A DNA stretch of 34,180 nt from an uncultured SAR86 cluster bacterium (GTDB taxonomy: Bacteria; Pseudomonadota; Gammaproteobacteria; Magnimaribacterales; D2472). Under the pieces are notes generated by a model that was not told the origin of the DNA, did not search any database, and worked only from the letters and a program-made list of their open reading frames with translations. The position numbers were made by a program, and so were the translations under genes. Location: the NCBI GenBank assembly GCA_902517425.1, contig CABYCI010000010.1:1-34180 (forward strand), in the 5' to 3' direction. This document shows, one piece after another, positions 1-8,791 of this stretch (its first letter is position 1; every line of letters begins with the position of its first letter).

Positions 1-257
1 GCAACAAATGTTATTGGTGAAGTTATTACTTTAGTTCCTCTTTTGATACCCGCTGCTATGCAAGCCATATGCAAGCCTGACGTCCAGCTGGACATTGCTA
101 CAGCATATTTTGCTCCAACAAATTGGGCTACAGCTTCTTCAAATTGGTCTACATTTTTACCTTGAGTTAAATTTTGATTTCTTAAAACATCTATTACTGA
201 TTTTATGTCATCTTCATCAATAAAGTGTTTTCCATAAGGTATTGGGTCCTTTTTCAT
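1..257 (-). CDS. pseC: PseC-like DegT/DnrJ/EryC1/StrS aminotransferase, 5' part only
   Basis: Partial gene: the N-terminal 85 codons are in the window, with the ATG at 257-255 on the minus strand, and it runs off the left edge. The translation begins MKKDPIPYGKHFIDEDD and continues through LTQGKNVDQFEEAVAQFVGA and SSWTSGLHMACIAAG to SPITFVA. This is the usual opening of PLP-dependent sugar aminotransferases of the PseC type (UDP-4-amino-4,6-dideoxy-N-acetyl-beta-L-altrosamine transaminase), an early step in pseudaminic acid synthesis. The PLP lysine lies outside the window. It starts 21 bp after the ABC transporter stop, so it is probably the next gene of the same glycan operon. No PseB dehydratase lies upstream, so another DegT-family amino-sugar enzyme cannot be ruled out. 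Confidence 0.8.
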   Translation of the reverse strand, partial: MKKDPIPYGKHFIDEDDIKSVIDVLRNQNLTQGKNVDQFEEAVAQFVGAKYAVAMSSWTSGLHMACIAAGIKRGTKVITSPITFV

Positions 258-278
258 TTCAGTATTATATATGAATGG

Positions 279-2090
279 CTAAGATTCGGTTAAAGATTGA
301 AGTTCGATCATTTTACTAAAATTAGATTCTTTATCATTACTTAAATCGGCGTATGAGCCACTTTCTGTCAGTTTTCCATCTTTTAGAACATATATTAAAT
401 CAACGTTTTTAATAGTTGATAATCTATGGGCAATAGCAATTACTGTTATTTTTCCTTTTAAATTATCTATGCTTCGTTGTATTTCTTTTTCAGATTCAGA
501 GTCCAGTGCACTTGTAGCTTCATCAAGTATCAGTAAATCAGGTTTTCTAAATAACTCTCTAGCAACAAACAATCGTTGTCTTTGCCCTCCAGATAAAAGA
601 ACTCCTCTGTCACCTACCATGCTATTGAATCCATTCTCGAGTGAATCAATAAAATTTATAATATTTGCCTGCTTTGCCGCTTCTCTTATCTTTGCAAATA
701 AGTTCTTGTCATTATTATGGTCCCCGCTCCACATACAAATATTATTTGCAATACTGTCATCGAATATAATTGTTTCCTGTGAAACATATCCAAGTTGCGA
801 TCTCCAAGAAAGCTTTGATATATCTTCTCCATTTATGCCATCGATGAACATTTTTCCATTTGTAGGTGTATGCAACAATGAAATTAAATCAACCAAAGTT
901 GATTTACCAGAACCAGATTCACCAACAATCGCAACAGACTGTTTTGAATTTATCTTCAAAGAAATATCTTCTAAAACATTTTTTTCTTTATCTCCATAAT
1001 TAAAACTAATATTTTCTAAAATAATGTCTTTTTCTAATGTCTTAATTAGTTTTGAGCCATCTTTAACTTGGTTCCTCTTTTGTCTTATAAATTCTTGATG
1101 AACTAACTCCATACTTCCAATATGTTGAAATGTGCCTTGAAAACCACTTTGAACCGCTAAAGTAGCATTTAAAGCTCTATAAAATAAAACTATAGAAACT
1201 AAAATTGGGGTAACTTCAGCCTCAAAAATATAAATTTGAATAAAAACTACCATCATAATAAACACTACTGCGATTGGCTCTCTAATAGATTGTGTAAAAG
1301 CTGCAGCGATGCCAGATTTAACCTGATTTTGGGTCAATGTATCTATAGATTTAATTATATTCTTTCTGAGTAATGGTGTTTGTCCAGTGGCAGTCAGGTA
1401 TTTAAAAGCTTGAAGGGTTTGAATTAACCATTTTGTTAGAATTCCGTTTTCAGATGCTGTTATTCTTGATAAATTGCGAACATAATTATTAAGGCTCATA
1501 AAGATTAACAATAAAAGCAATCCTACCCCAAAAGCCATTAAACCAAATTTCCAAGTCATAATGAAAGCTATACTCATCAATACAATTGTTGTAACTAGCT
1601 GGCCTCCAAAGATGGTAAGTTGACTAAATGCCTCTAAGGCTTTTGTTGGTTGCTCATTAATTAAATTAGTAAAATGTCCTGTATCTTTACTGGAATAGTA
1701 ACCAAAGGTCATAAGACTATAGTTGTCAAATAAACGGAATTTCAATTCCCTTAATAATTTTCCAATCAAGTATGCGCTAAATCCTAGGGCAGAAAAAGTA
1801 ATTAATCCTTTTAGTATGAATGCGATTGTTATTAACAAAATAATCCCAGATGTTGAATCTCTTATTCCAATTAAATTCATGAAATCAATTGCAAATTTAT
1901 TAATACCTGAGAGGTCTTCATAGGTCATAGTGCCGTCTAAGCTTTCTAACAAAGGTAAAAGTAATAAAATTCCAAAGCCCTCTGAAAGAGCTGCAAACAA
2001 ACCTAAGAAAAAAATTAAATAAATTTTTAGCCCAAGATAATCTTGGAACATCTTTGTATATTTAATAATGTCAAAAATTGATGATGGCAT
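279..2090 (-). CDS. ABC transporter, fused membrane and ATPase domains (glycan/lipid-linked oligosaccharide flippase type)
   Basis: 603 aa half-transporter with an N-terminal membrane domain and a C-terminal ATPase. Hydrophobic segments are visible around residues 22-48, 82-110, 160-200 and 272-305. The ATPase has Walker A GESGSGKST (390-398), the signature LLSGGQRQR (498-506) and Walker B with D-loop LLILDEATSALD (519-530). Such half-size exporters in surface-polysaccharide clusters (PglK/MsbA-like) flip undecaprenyl-linked glycans or lipids across the inner membrane as homodimers. It sits 3 bp after the TviB-type dehydrogenase and just before pseC, so a role in glycan export is inferred from context. 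The substrate cannot be read from sequence. A lipid A or peptide exporter is the main alternative. Confidence 0.88.
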   Translation of the reverse strand: MPSSIFDIIKYTKMFQDYLGLKIYLIFFLGLFAALSEGFGILLLLPLLESLDGTMTYEDLSGINKFAIDFMNLIGIRDSTSGIILLITIAFILKGLITFSALGFSAYLIGKLLRELKFRLFDNYSLMTFGYYSSKDTGHFTNLINEQPTKALEAFSQLTIFGGQLVTTIVLMSIAFIMTWKFGLMAFGVGLLLLLIFMSLNNYVRNLSRITASENGILTKWLIQTLQAFKYLTATGQTPLLRKNIIKSIDTLTQNQVKSGIAAAFTQSIREPIAVVFIMMVVFIQIYIFEAEVTPILVSIVLFYRALNATLAVQSGFQGTFQHIGSMELVHQEFIRQKRNQVKDGSKLIKTLEKDIILENISFNYGDKEKNVLEDISLKINSKQSVAIVGESGSGKSTLVDLISLLHTPTNGKMFIDGINGEDISKLSWRSQLGYVSQETIIFDDSIANNICMWSGDHNNDKNLFAKIREAAKQANIINFIDSLENGFNSMVGDRGVLLSGGQRQRLFVARELFRKPDLLILDEATSALDSESEKEIQRSIDNLKGKITVIAIAHRLSTIKNVDLIYVLKDGKLTESGSYADLSNDKESNFSKMIELQSLTES

Positions 2091-2093
2091 AAA

Positions 2094-3374
2094 TTACAAT
2101 CTTAAGTCTGCAAATTTCTTTGGCAATATAGATTTTAGGTCATAGAGAATACCGTTGCCTTTTATAAGAGCTTTAATTTCCTCTGGTTTCATATTTTTAT
2201 ACTGTTCATGAGCTACTGTCAAAAGAACAGCATCATAGCTATTAACATTTAAATCATTTATTGGCTTTAAACCACAAGATTCTTTTGCTTGCTCAATATC
2301 TACCCAAGGATCATGAATATCGACCACTATATTTTTAGACTGTAGTTCATTAATGACATCTATAACTTTGGAATTTCTTAAATCAGGACAGTTTTCTTTA
2401 AATGTTATTCCCATAATTAGTATCTTAGAATCATTGACATTTATTTTTCTTTGAATCATTAAGTTTACAAGTCTATCAGCTACATATGCTCCCATGCTAT
2501 CGTTGAGCCTTCGGCCAGCTAATATTACTTTTGGATCGTAGCCTATTGATTGAGCTTTGTGTGTTAAATAATAAGGATCTACACCGATACAGTGACCACC
2601 AACTAGACCTGGTTTAAAAGGTAAAAAGTTCCACTTACTGCCAGCGGCATCTAAAACTGCCTCAGTGTCTATGTCCATTTTATTAAAAATTACAGCTAAC
2701 TCATTTATTAAAGCTATATTTAAGTCTCTTTGAGTGTTTTCAATAACCTTAGCAGCCTCTGCAACTTTGATACTTTCTGCTTTATAAGTACCTGCAGTAA
2801 CAATCTCTTGATACAATTTATCAACTAAATTAGCTATTTCCTCAGTTGATCCGGATGTAACTTTCGTGATACTGGAAAGTCTATGCTCTTTATCTCCAGG
2901 ATTTATCCTTTCAGGACTATAGCCACAAAAGAAATCTTTGTTAAAAGTTAAACCAGAGTTTGCTTCAAGTATAGGTACACAAAACTCTTCGGTTGCTCCA
3001 GGAAAAACAGTCGATTCATATATTACCAAATCATTCTTTTTTAGAATCTTAGATATCATCTCAGATGCTTTTTTGATAGGGTTTAAATCAGGCTTCTTCC
3101 TATCATCTATTGGAGTAGGAACTGTCACTATAAAGCAATTACTGTCTGAAATTTTTTCAGTTTCATAAGCAAATTTTAACTTTTTTGCATTTTGTAAATC
3201 TTTCTCAGATACCTCAAGGGTAGAATCATGGAAATTTTTGAGTTGATTAATTCTTTCAATATTTAAATCAAAACCAATGACATCTCTTTTCTTTCCAAAT
3301 TCAACAGCTAAAGGTAATCCAACGTATCCAAGCCCAATTATTGCCAGTCTAAGTTCTTGAAGTTTGATACTCAT
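2094..3374 (-). CDS. tviB: UDP-N-acetylhexosamine 6-dehydrogenase, TviB/WbpO type
   Basis: 426 aa, the normal length for TviB-type enzymes, which oxidise C6 of UDP-GlcNAc or UDP-GalNAc to the uronic acid with two NAD+. The Rossmann motif [16 protein letters not shown] lies near residues 12-27. The middle domain contains [16 protein letters not shown] and the helix [20 protein letters not shown]. The catalytic cysteine is C262 in [15 protein letters not shown], and [14 protein letters not shown] marks the C-terminal UDP-binding domain. As remembered, the whole sequence follows Salmonella Vi-antigen TviB closely. It starts 5 bp after the epimerase stop, in the wzz-epimerase-dehydrogenase-ABC operon. 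Whether the substrate is the gluco or galacto sugar is not decidable here. Confidence 0.88.
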   Translation of the reverse strand: MSIKLQELRLAIIGLGYVGLPLAVEFGKKRDVIGFDLNIERINQLKNFHDSTLEVSEKDLQNAKKLKFAYETEKISDSNCFIVTVPTPIDDRKKPDLNPIKKASEMISKILKKNDLVIYESTVFPGATEEFCVPILEANSGLTFNKDFFCGYSPERINPGDKEHRLSSITKVTSGSTEEIANLVDKLYQEIVTAGTYKAESIKVAEAAKVIENTQRDLNIALINELAVIFNKMDIDTEAVLDAAGSKWNFLPFKPGLVGGHCIGVDPYYLTHKAQSIGYDPKVILAGRRLNDSMGAYVADRLVNLMIQRKINVNDSKILIMGITFKENCPDLRNSKVIDVINELQSKNIVVDIHDPWVDIEQAKESCGLKPINDLNVNSYDAVLLTVAHEQYKNMKPEEIKALIKGNGILYDLKSILPKKFADLRL

Positions 3375-3379
3375 AATAG

Positions 3380-4384
3380 TTATTTATAATAATCTTTGTA
3401 CCACTCAACGAAATTTATAATTCCATCTTCAATTGCTGTAGATGGCTTATATTTAAAAATATTTTCTAAATCTGAAACATCTGCATAAGTGTCTGGCACA
3501 TCACCTGGTTGTAATGGAAGCTGCTCTTTTTTTGCTTTAATGCCAGTGGCTTTTTCAATTGCATTTATATAATCATTTAGATCAACAGGATTAGAGTTTC
3601 CAATATTGTAAACTCTCCACGGTGCAAAACTTGAGCCTGGATCAGGATCATCGCTTGACCATTTTTTATTTCGTTCTGCTCTATTGTCCAAAACCCTGAT
3701 GACTCCCTCAACAATATCATCAACATATGTAAAATCTCTTTTGTGATTTCCATAGTTAAAAACTTGAATAGTCTCACCGTTTAAAATTGCTTTTGTGAAC
3801 TTAAAAAGGGCCATATCTGGCCTACCCCATGGCCCATATACAGTAAAAAATCTAAGCCCTGTGGTTGGTAAGTTATATAAATTGCTATAAGTATGTGCAA
3901 ATAATTCGTTCGCTTTTTTACTTGCGGCATAAAGGCTTAGAGGATGATCAATATTATGATGAATTGAGAAAGGCATTTTGGTGTTTGCTCCATATACACT
4001 TGAGCTGCTGGCATAAACAAGATGTTTAACTTTATTATGACGACAAGCTTCAAGTATATTTGTAAATCCTACAATATTGCTATCAATATAAGAATGTGGA
4101 TTCTCCATGGAGTATCTTACTCCAGCTTGAGCAGCAAGATTGACTACTGTTTCTGGGTTATTTTTTTTAAAAATATCATATATTTTATTTTTATCAGAAA
4201 TGTCACAACGAAAGTGAACATATTGATCATTATCAAGAAACTGATTTAATCGATCCTCTTTTAATCTAGGTTCATAATAGTCGTTATGATTATCTATACC
4301 TATAACTTCATCACCACGTTCTAATAGCCGCTGCGTAAGAAATGAACCAATAAATCCAGCTGACCCTGTAACAAGAACTTTCAT
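3380..4384 (-). CDS. NAD-dependent sugar epimerase, UDP-glucuronate 4-epimerase type
   Basis: 334 aa extended short-chain dehydrogenase. The nucleotide-binding motif GSAGFIGS is at residues 7-14. The catalytic pair is Y152 and K156 in [11 protein letters not shown], with SSSSVYG upstream. The [16 protein letters not shown] stretch (31-46) is typical of bacterial and plant UDP-glucuronate 4-epimerases, which interconvert UDP-GlcA and UDP-GalA; GalE-type enzymes usually read differently there. The start ATG shares one base with the wzz stop (TAATG), implying coupled translation. With the two sugar dehydrogenases in this window it would supply uronic acid precursors for a surface polysaccharide. 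The exact nucleotide sugar is inferred. Confidence 0.85.
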   Translation of the reverse strand: MKVLVTGSAGFIGSFLTQRLLERGDEVIGIDNHNDYYEPRLKEDRLNQFLDNDQYVHFRCDISDKNKIYDIFKKNNPETVVNLAAQAGVRYSMENPHSYIDSNIVGFTNILEACRHNKVKHLVYASSSSVYGANTKMPFSIHHNIDHPLSLYAASKKANELFAHTYSNLYNLPTTGLRFFTVYGPWGRPDMALFKFTKAILNGETIQVFNYGNHKRDFTYVDDIVEGVIRVLDNRAERNKKWSSDDPDPGSSFAPWRVYNIGNSNPVDLNDYINAIEKATGIKAKKEQLPLQPGDVPDTYADVSDLENIFKYKPSTAIEDGIINFVEWYKDYYK

Positions 4385-5316
4385 TACGAATTGTTTGCTT
4401 TTTTTCTAAATATTAACGCTATTGCTAAAAGCAGGGTAATTATGAAGCCTGTTATTGTGCCAACAATACAAATTATTGCTCTTTTAGGCTTTAATTTTAA
4501 TTCTGGGATAATTGGTTTATCAAGAATTTTAAAGACGTACTCAGGAGAAGATTGAGATAGCATAATTGTTTGTTGTTCTGTTTTAATAAGCTGTGCCATA
4601 ACCAATTTTAATTCTGGTATTGCAGTTAAATTAATTTGAGAGTTGAGATACACAAGAGAGTTTTTAGCTCTTTGAACATCGGCGTCCATTATATATTTGT
4701 TTAAGTCTGCAATAAGCCATTCAACCCAATCTTTTGATACGCTTGGCGAGAAAGTGTCTGCAGAAATTTGAGTATAGCCAGTTCTTTTGTCAGTTGAGCT
4801 AGAAACCATTTGTCTATAGTTTCTAACTGTTTCTTGCATAGAGGGCTTTAAATATTTATCATTTTTTTTAAGCCATATCTTTCTTTCAACATCATATAGT
4901 TTTTCATTAAAAATTAACTTGTTAGATTCTTTGTCCCAACCTACAGATGCCATTATCGGAACGACTAAATCGTGTTTATTAATAAATTCCTCAATGAATT
5001 GATAAGAATTAAGAATTGCCAAAGCTTCCTGTTTTTTAGCATCAGTGGTTCCAGGAAGAGATATACCAGCTAATCCTGCAATGCTTGATAATCCACCTAA
5101 ACTAGAAGAAATTCCTTGAGATTGAGCATCAGCAGGTGCTAAAAGAGCTTGGGATCTATAAACATTTGGAATAGATAAAGAATATAAAACAGACAAGATT
5201 GCAGCAATAGTAGTGAGCGAAATTATAAATACTTTCTTTCCCCATAATTCTTTTATCAGCAAAAATAAATCTATCTCATCATCACTAATCAAAGGTTTTT
5301 CAAAAGTGTTATTCAA
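4384..5316 (-). CDS. wzz: Wzz-type polysaccharide chain-length determinant
   Basis: 310 aa with the classic Wzz layout. There is a short cytoplasmic N-terminus ([15 protein letters not shown]), a first membrane span near residues 29-49, a long periplasmic segment with coil-forming stretches, and a second span near 279-301. The second span is preceded by the proline-rich KLKPKRA motif and followed by a short basic tail. Wzz proteins oligomerise in the inner membrane and set the modal chain length made by Wzy polymerase. The start codon is TTG (5316-5314), supported by a GAGAGGA Shine-Dalgarno sequence 9 bases upstream. No in-frame ATG fits as well. It is the first gene after tRNA-Leu and probably opens the glycan operon. 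No Wzy or Wzx is visible in the window. Confidence 0.87.
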   Translation of the reverse strand: MNNTFEKPLISDDEIDLFLLIKELWGKKVFIISLTTIAAILSVLYSLSIPNVYRSQALLAPADAQSQGISSSLGGLSSIAGLAGISLPGTTDAKKQEALAILNSYQFIEEFINKHDLVVPIMASVGWDKESNKLIFNEKLYDVERKIWLKKNDKYLKPSMQETVRNYRQMVSSSTDKRTGYTQISADTFSPSVSKDWVEWLIADLNKYIMDADVQRAKNSLVYLNSQINLTAIPELKLVMAQLIKTEQQTIMLSQSSPEYVFKILDKPIIPELKLKPKRAIICIVGTITGFIITLLLAIALIFRKKANNS

Positions 5317-5325
5317 AATACTAAT

Positions 5326-5332
5326 TCCTCTC
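5326..5332 (-). promoter_or_regulatory. Shine-Dalgarno site deciding the TTG start of wzz
   Basis: The minus strand reads GAGAGGA, followed by 9 bases and then TTG at 5316. This is a good ribosome-binding site and favours the TTG as the true start. Confidence 0.6.
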
Positions 5333-5337
5333 TTTTA

Positions 5338-5360
5338 ATATATTAATTTTTTTAATATAT
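5338..5360 (-). repeat. AT-only inverted repeat between tRNA-Leu and wzz
   Basis: A perfect 9-bp inverted repeat (atatattaa / ttaatatat) with a 5-base loop begins one base beyond the encoded CCA end of tRNA-Leu. It contains no G or C and is not followed by a U-tract on the minus strand. It could assist tRNA 3' processing, be part of a promoter for wzz, or be chance in an AT-rich gap. Confidence 0.4.
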
Positions 5361-5361
5361 A

Positions 5362-5448
5362 TGGTACCCGGAGCCGGACTTGAACCGGCACGCTATTGCT
5401 AGCGAGGGATTTTAAGTCCCTTGTGTCTACCAATTCCACCACCCGGGC
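5362..5448 (-). tRNA. tRNA-Leu (anticodon TAA)
   Basis: 87 bases including an encoded CCA. The minus strand begins GCCCGGGTGGTGGAATTGG. It has an anticodon stem AGGGA/TCCCT around loop CTTAAAA (anticodon TAA), a long variable arm as expected for leucine, the T-loop GGTTCAAGTCC, and ends CCGGGTACCA. It closely resembles E. coli leuZ. The acceptor stem pairs with G-T at the first and seventh positions. It lies 57 bases downstream of tRNA-Cys in the same direction, so both are probably processed from one transcript. Confidence 0.95.
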
Positions 5449-5505
5449 ATTACTAATGCAATATTTTACAAGCAAATTTAAAATAAATCTCAAAATTTAT
5501 AATTA

Positions 5506-5579
5506 TGGAGGCTGAAGCCGGAATCGAACCGGCGTAAACGGCTTTGCAGGCCGCTGCATAACCACTCTGCCATCCAGCC
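5506..5579 (-). tRNA. tRNA-Cys (anticodon GCA)
   Basis: 74 bases including CCA. The minus strand starts GGCTGGATGGCAGAGTGG. The anticodon loop is CTGCAAA (anticodon GCA), the T-loop is GGTTCGATTCC, and the end is CAGCCTCCA. The acceptor stem GGCTGGA pairs with the 3' arm of matching sequence. It sits between the short sugar dehydrogenase and tRNA-Leu. The pgsA to tRNA-Cys to tRNA-Leu order matches the E. coli pgsA-glyW-cysT-leuZ region without the glycine tRNA. Confidence 0.95.
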
Positions 5580-5625
5580 ATAATTGACGTATTGTATATG
5601 TCTTATGTGTGAATGTGAAAAAAAA

Positions 5626-6471
5626 CTATTTTTTTGCTAAAAAATTAATATTTTGTTCATTTTCTCTTTTAGTAGTTGATTCATAAGAGCCTCTGATTTC
5701 GTTGTTTAAATCTATTACTTTCTTTAAAACTTTCAGTGGGCTCCCTAAATATAATGAATATTCATACAAAGCTTTAGAATCTTTTGGAAAGCATGCGCCC
5801 CCAAACCCATATCTTCCATCGGGTCCTGGCACTTGCATATGTGAATTTCCAATTCGCGAATCTGATGATACTGCTGTAGTAAAATTTTCCCAACTCTCAT
5901 TTGTTTCTAATTTTTTAAATAAGCTATTTAATTCATTAAAAAAAACGACCTTAGATGCAAGAAATGAATTTATTGTATATTTGATCATGGAAGCCGAAAT
6001 TAAATCCGTTAGAATAATATTACTTGATATACATTTTGTATAATCTTTATAGAAAGATGATATTGTTTTTATATTCTTTTTATCGCCGCCGAGTACAATT
6101 AATTCTGCGTTTATAAAATCTTCATTGGCACTGCTTTCAGTTAAAAATTCTGGATTGTAGACGACGCCAGGAATCAATGACTCAACATTTGATATATTGT
6201 TTGGAAGCACAGTACTCTTTATAACAATTACAGCATCTGTCTGAAGCGTATCAATATCATTAATTATTTTATTTAATATCTCTAAATCTTGATTTCCATC
6301 ATCTTTCATTGGTGTGGGAACACAAACAAACACCACATTTGGATCAAATGCATTAATATCTGATATTTCAGTTTTGTAAATAGGGTCAACTATAAGTATC
6401 TCAACGTCATCATTGAGTCCGTTTTCTAGAGCTTTGCCAACAAAACCATGGCCAATAATTACCGCTTTCAT
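5626..6471 (-). CDS. Short nucleotide-sugar (UDP-glucose type) dehydrogenase lacking the C-terminal UDP-binding domain
   Basis: 281 aa, whereas family members are usually 390-450 aa. The Rossmann motif IIGHGFVGKAL (5-15), VCVPTPMKDDG (49-59), KSTVLP (85-90), YNPEFLTE (105-112) and the central-domain helix IKYTINSFLASKVVFFNE are all present. The catalytic cysteine is C227 in FGGACFPKD. The protein then ends within about 55 residues, so the NAD-binding and central domains are there but the third domain is not. It starts 2 bases after the pgsA stop (TAAAATG) and precedes tRNA-Cys. It may oxidise UDP-glucose to UDP-glucuronate for the epimerase in the glycan cluster. Short forms occur in phages and some marine bacteria (from memory). 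Substrate is inferred. Confidence 0.82.
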   Translation of the reverse strand: MKAVIIGHGFVGKALENGLNDDVEILIVDPIYKTEISDINAFDPNVVFVCVPTPMKDDGNQDLEILNKIINDIDTLQTDAVIVIKSTVLPNNISNVESLIPGVVYNPEFLTESSANEDFINAELIVLGGDKKNIKTISSFYKDYTKCISSNIILTDLISASMIKYTINSFLASKVVFFNELNSLFKKLETNESWENFTTAVSSDSRIGNSHMQVPGPDGRYGFGGACFPKDSKALYEYSLYLGSPLKVLKKVIDLNNEIRGSYESTTKRENEQNINFLAKK

Positions 6472-6472
6472 T

Positions 6473-7015
6473 TTATTTGCTATTCATTACATTTAACGTA
6501 TAAATGTATCCTGTATATATTGTTACTAAAACAGATAATACTAATAAGGCATCACCAAGAAGAATCAGAATCATATTATTAATTGCAAGTCCAAGCAGAT
6601 AAAGAGATATTGTAAATAATTGCACAGAGGTTTTGATCTTTGCAATATATGTAACCTTGGTGGCATTTGGTATATTTTTTCTTGAGCAGTAATCTCTTAG
6701 TGCACTTACCCATATTTCTCTTGAGATTATTAAAGAAGAACAAAAAGCTAATAAGAAACTTGATAAATTTACACTTAAAGTTACTAGTAAAAAAATTATT
6801 AATATCTTGTCTGCAATAGGATCTAGTATTTCTCCTATTTCAGATGTGGCATTATATTTTCTGGCTAGAAATCCATCTAAATAGTCACTTACTCCTGCAA
6901 TAAAGAAAAGCATCAATGCTATGATATAACTCTCTCCTAGTATAATTAACAAAGATATAATCATCGCAAGAAAAATTCTTAGAAGTGTTATTAGATTTAC
7001 AATATTAGCTATCAT
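6473..7015 (-). CDS. pgsA: CDP-diacylglycerol-glycerol-3-phosphate 3-phosphatidyltransferase
   Basis: 180 aa, close to the E. coli length (182). The CDP-alcohol phosphotransferase signature D-x2-DG-x2-AR-x8-G-x3-D-x3-D is intact as DYLDGFLARKYNATSEIG followed by EILDPIADK. Several hydrophobic spans follow, as expected for an inner-membrane enzyme. It makes phosphatidylglycerol phosphate, the committed step to phosphatidylglycerol and cardiolipin. It begins directly after the uvrC stop. The uvrC-pgsA pair is a widely conserved gammaproteobacterial arrangement. Confidence 0.95.
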   Translation of the reverse strand: MIANIVNLITLLRIFLAMIISLLIILGESYIIALMLFFIAGVSDYLDGFLARKYNATSEIGEILDPIADKILIIFLLVTLSVNLSSFLLAFCSSLIISREIWVSALRDYCSRKNIPNATKVTYIAKIKTSVQLFTISLYLLGLAINNMILILLGDALLVLSVLVTIYTGYIYTLNVMNSK

Positions 7016-8791
7016 TCAAAGTTTTTTTATTTCTAGGGCTATTTTCTCATTAATACCATCAACAGTCATTAAATCTGATAAGTTCGCTGATTTGATATTT
7101 TTTATATTTTTAAATTCCTTCATTAATCTCATCTTAAGTACATTTCCTATTCCTTTAACATCATCTAATTCTGATTTTGTAATTGTTTTCCTTTTTTTAT
7201 TTCTTTGAGCTCGTATCGCAAACCTATGAGATTCATCACGAATCTCCTGAAGAAGTAAAAATGCTTTTGAGTGTTTATCTAATTGAACCACTCCACTTTT
7301 GTTAATTATGGTTTCAGTAGCCCTAATTCTATTTGAGCCTTTAACAATTGATATTACTTCTAAATGTTTATGTTTAGATTTACTGATTATATTGCTTACA
7401 AATTTTAATTGAGTCTTTCCACCATCTATTAAAATAAGACCAGGCTTTGTACTTCGATTATCGTAGTACTTTAATCTTCGACTTAAAACATGCTCCAGTG
7501 AACCAATGTCATTTCCTGAAAAATCTTTTGGTATATTAAATAATCTATATTCACTTTTTATAGGTCCTGTGTCTGTGAAAACTACACATGAAGCTACTGC
7601 GTTATCTCCAGAGATATGACTAACATCGTAACCTTCTATTTTCTTAATATCTTTTATTCCTAAGTAATTGCTCAACTCATTCAATGCAAATGTATATTTG
7701 TCCTCTTTGCTTATATGATTTTTTATAACCTGAGCTGCATTCAATTTACATAGATTAAATATTGGTCTTATAGATTTACTGGGTGAATGAATAATTTTTA
7801 CTAGCTTCTTATATTTAGTTAGAAACATATCCTCTATAATTTTCTTATCTTCCAATACATAAGCGCAAAGAATTTTTTTAGGGATATCAATTTGATTTTC
7901 ATAAAAATTATATATTGCACTTTGATAAACATCATCAAGAGAGTTGAAATGAGCTTGCTTAATAAGATGTGTTTTGGTTCCCCTGATTTTTCCATTTCTG
8001 ACAACAATTATTGAAATTCCAAGATAGCTCATTTCAGAGCTCACAGAAAATATATCAATATCATTTGCCAAGGTAACTACTGACTGCTCCTCTTTAAGAA
8101 GATTTAATCTATTGAGTCGATCTCTAATTTCTGCTGCTTTTTCAAAATCGAGTTTTGAAACTGCTTTTTCTATATCGTTTGTCAGTTTTTGGACAGTTTT
8201 ATTATCTGATGAAGAAAGAAAAGATTTAGCGCTTGTAATATCTTCGAAATAATCTACTTTATTAATTTTTTGAACGCATGGCGCTGAGCATCTTTTCATT
8301 TGAAACTCAATACATGGTCTAGTTCTATTAGCAAAGGTGTTATCGCTACAGTTCCTTACTTTAAAAATTTTTTGTATTTCTTTAATTGATTTTTTTACAG
8401 CTTCAGAGCTTACGAATGGTCCAAAGTACTTCTTATCAACAGCTCGTTTTGTTCTTTTCGAATATACGCCTGGAAATTCATGATCTAACGAGAAATAAAT
8501 ATAAGGGTAAGTTTTGTCATCTCTTAGCAAAATATTAAACTTTGGTTTATTTTCTTTGATGAGCATTTGCTCGAGCAAAAGAGCTTCTACTTCATTTTTT
8601 GTTGTGAAAGTTTCAATTTGGTCAGTAAGGAATTTTATTTGTGAGGTTTTCCTATCTTTAAACGCATTGCCAAAATAAGATGATACCCTTTTTTTTAAAT
8701 CTTTTGCTTTGCCAATATAAATGATTTCTTTGTTATTAAAAAACTTATATACCCCTGGTGTACTAGGTACTTTTTTGAGATTAACCGCCAT
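7016..8791 (-). CDS. uvrC: UvrABC excinuclease subunit C
   Basis: 591 aa from the ATG at 8791. A longer reading frame to 8848 exists, but its extra 19 residues lie inside pgi and do not look like UvrC, so MAVNLKKVPSTPGVYKF is the better start. An N-terminal GIY-YIG nuclease domain (PGVYKFF then IIYIGKAKDLKKRV) makes the 3' incision. Next come a cysteine cluster (RTRPCIEFQMKRCSAPC), a UVR motif that binds UvrB (KLDFEKAAEIRDRL), and the RNase H-like 5' nuclease domain (GYDVSHISG, LILIDGGKTQL). Tandem helix-hairpin-helix motifs close the protein (LDDVKGIGNVLKMRL, TVDGINEKIA). Overlaps the pgi stop by 11 bp. Acts in nucleotide excision repair. Confidence 0.95.
   Translation of the reverse strand: MAVNLKKVPSTPGVYKFFNNKEIIYIGKAKDLKKRVSSYFGNAFKDRKTSQIKFLTDQIETFTTKNEVEALLLEQMLIKENKPKFNILLRDDKTYPYIYFSLDHEFPGVYSKRTKRAVDKKYFGPFVSSEAVKKSIKEIQKIFKVRNCSDNTFANRTRPCIEFQMKRCSAPCVQKINKVDYFEDITSAKSFLSSSDNKTVQKLTNDIEKAVSKLDFEKAAEIRDRLNRLNLLKEEQSVVTLANDIDIFSVSSEMSYLGISIIVVRNGKIRGTKTHLIKQAHFNSLDDVYQSAIYNFYENQIDIPKKILCAYVLEDKKIIEDMFLTKYKKLVKIIHSPSKSIRPIFNLCKLNAAQVIKNHISKEDKYTFALNELSNYLGIKDIKKIEGYDVSHISGDNAVASCVVFTDTGPIKSEYRLFNIPKDFSGNDIGSLEHVLSRRLKYYDNRSTKPGLILIDGGKTQLKFVSNIISKSKHKHLEVISIVKGSNRIRATETIINKSGVVQLDKHSKAFLLLQEIRDESHRFAIRAQRNKKRKTITKSELDDVKGIGNVLKMRLMKEFKNIKNIKSANLSDLMTVDGINEKIALEIKKL

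Noticed and set aside
469-999. 176-residue plus-strand open frame opposite the ABC transporter
   Set aside because: It is antisense to a well-supported ATPase domain and has no recognisable motif or ribosome site; it is a shadow of the real gene.
5338-5360. Inverted repeat as a Rho-independent terminator after tRNA-Leu
   Set aside because: The stem has no G-C pair and no U-tract follows on the transcribed strand, so it does not meet the usual criteria.
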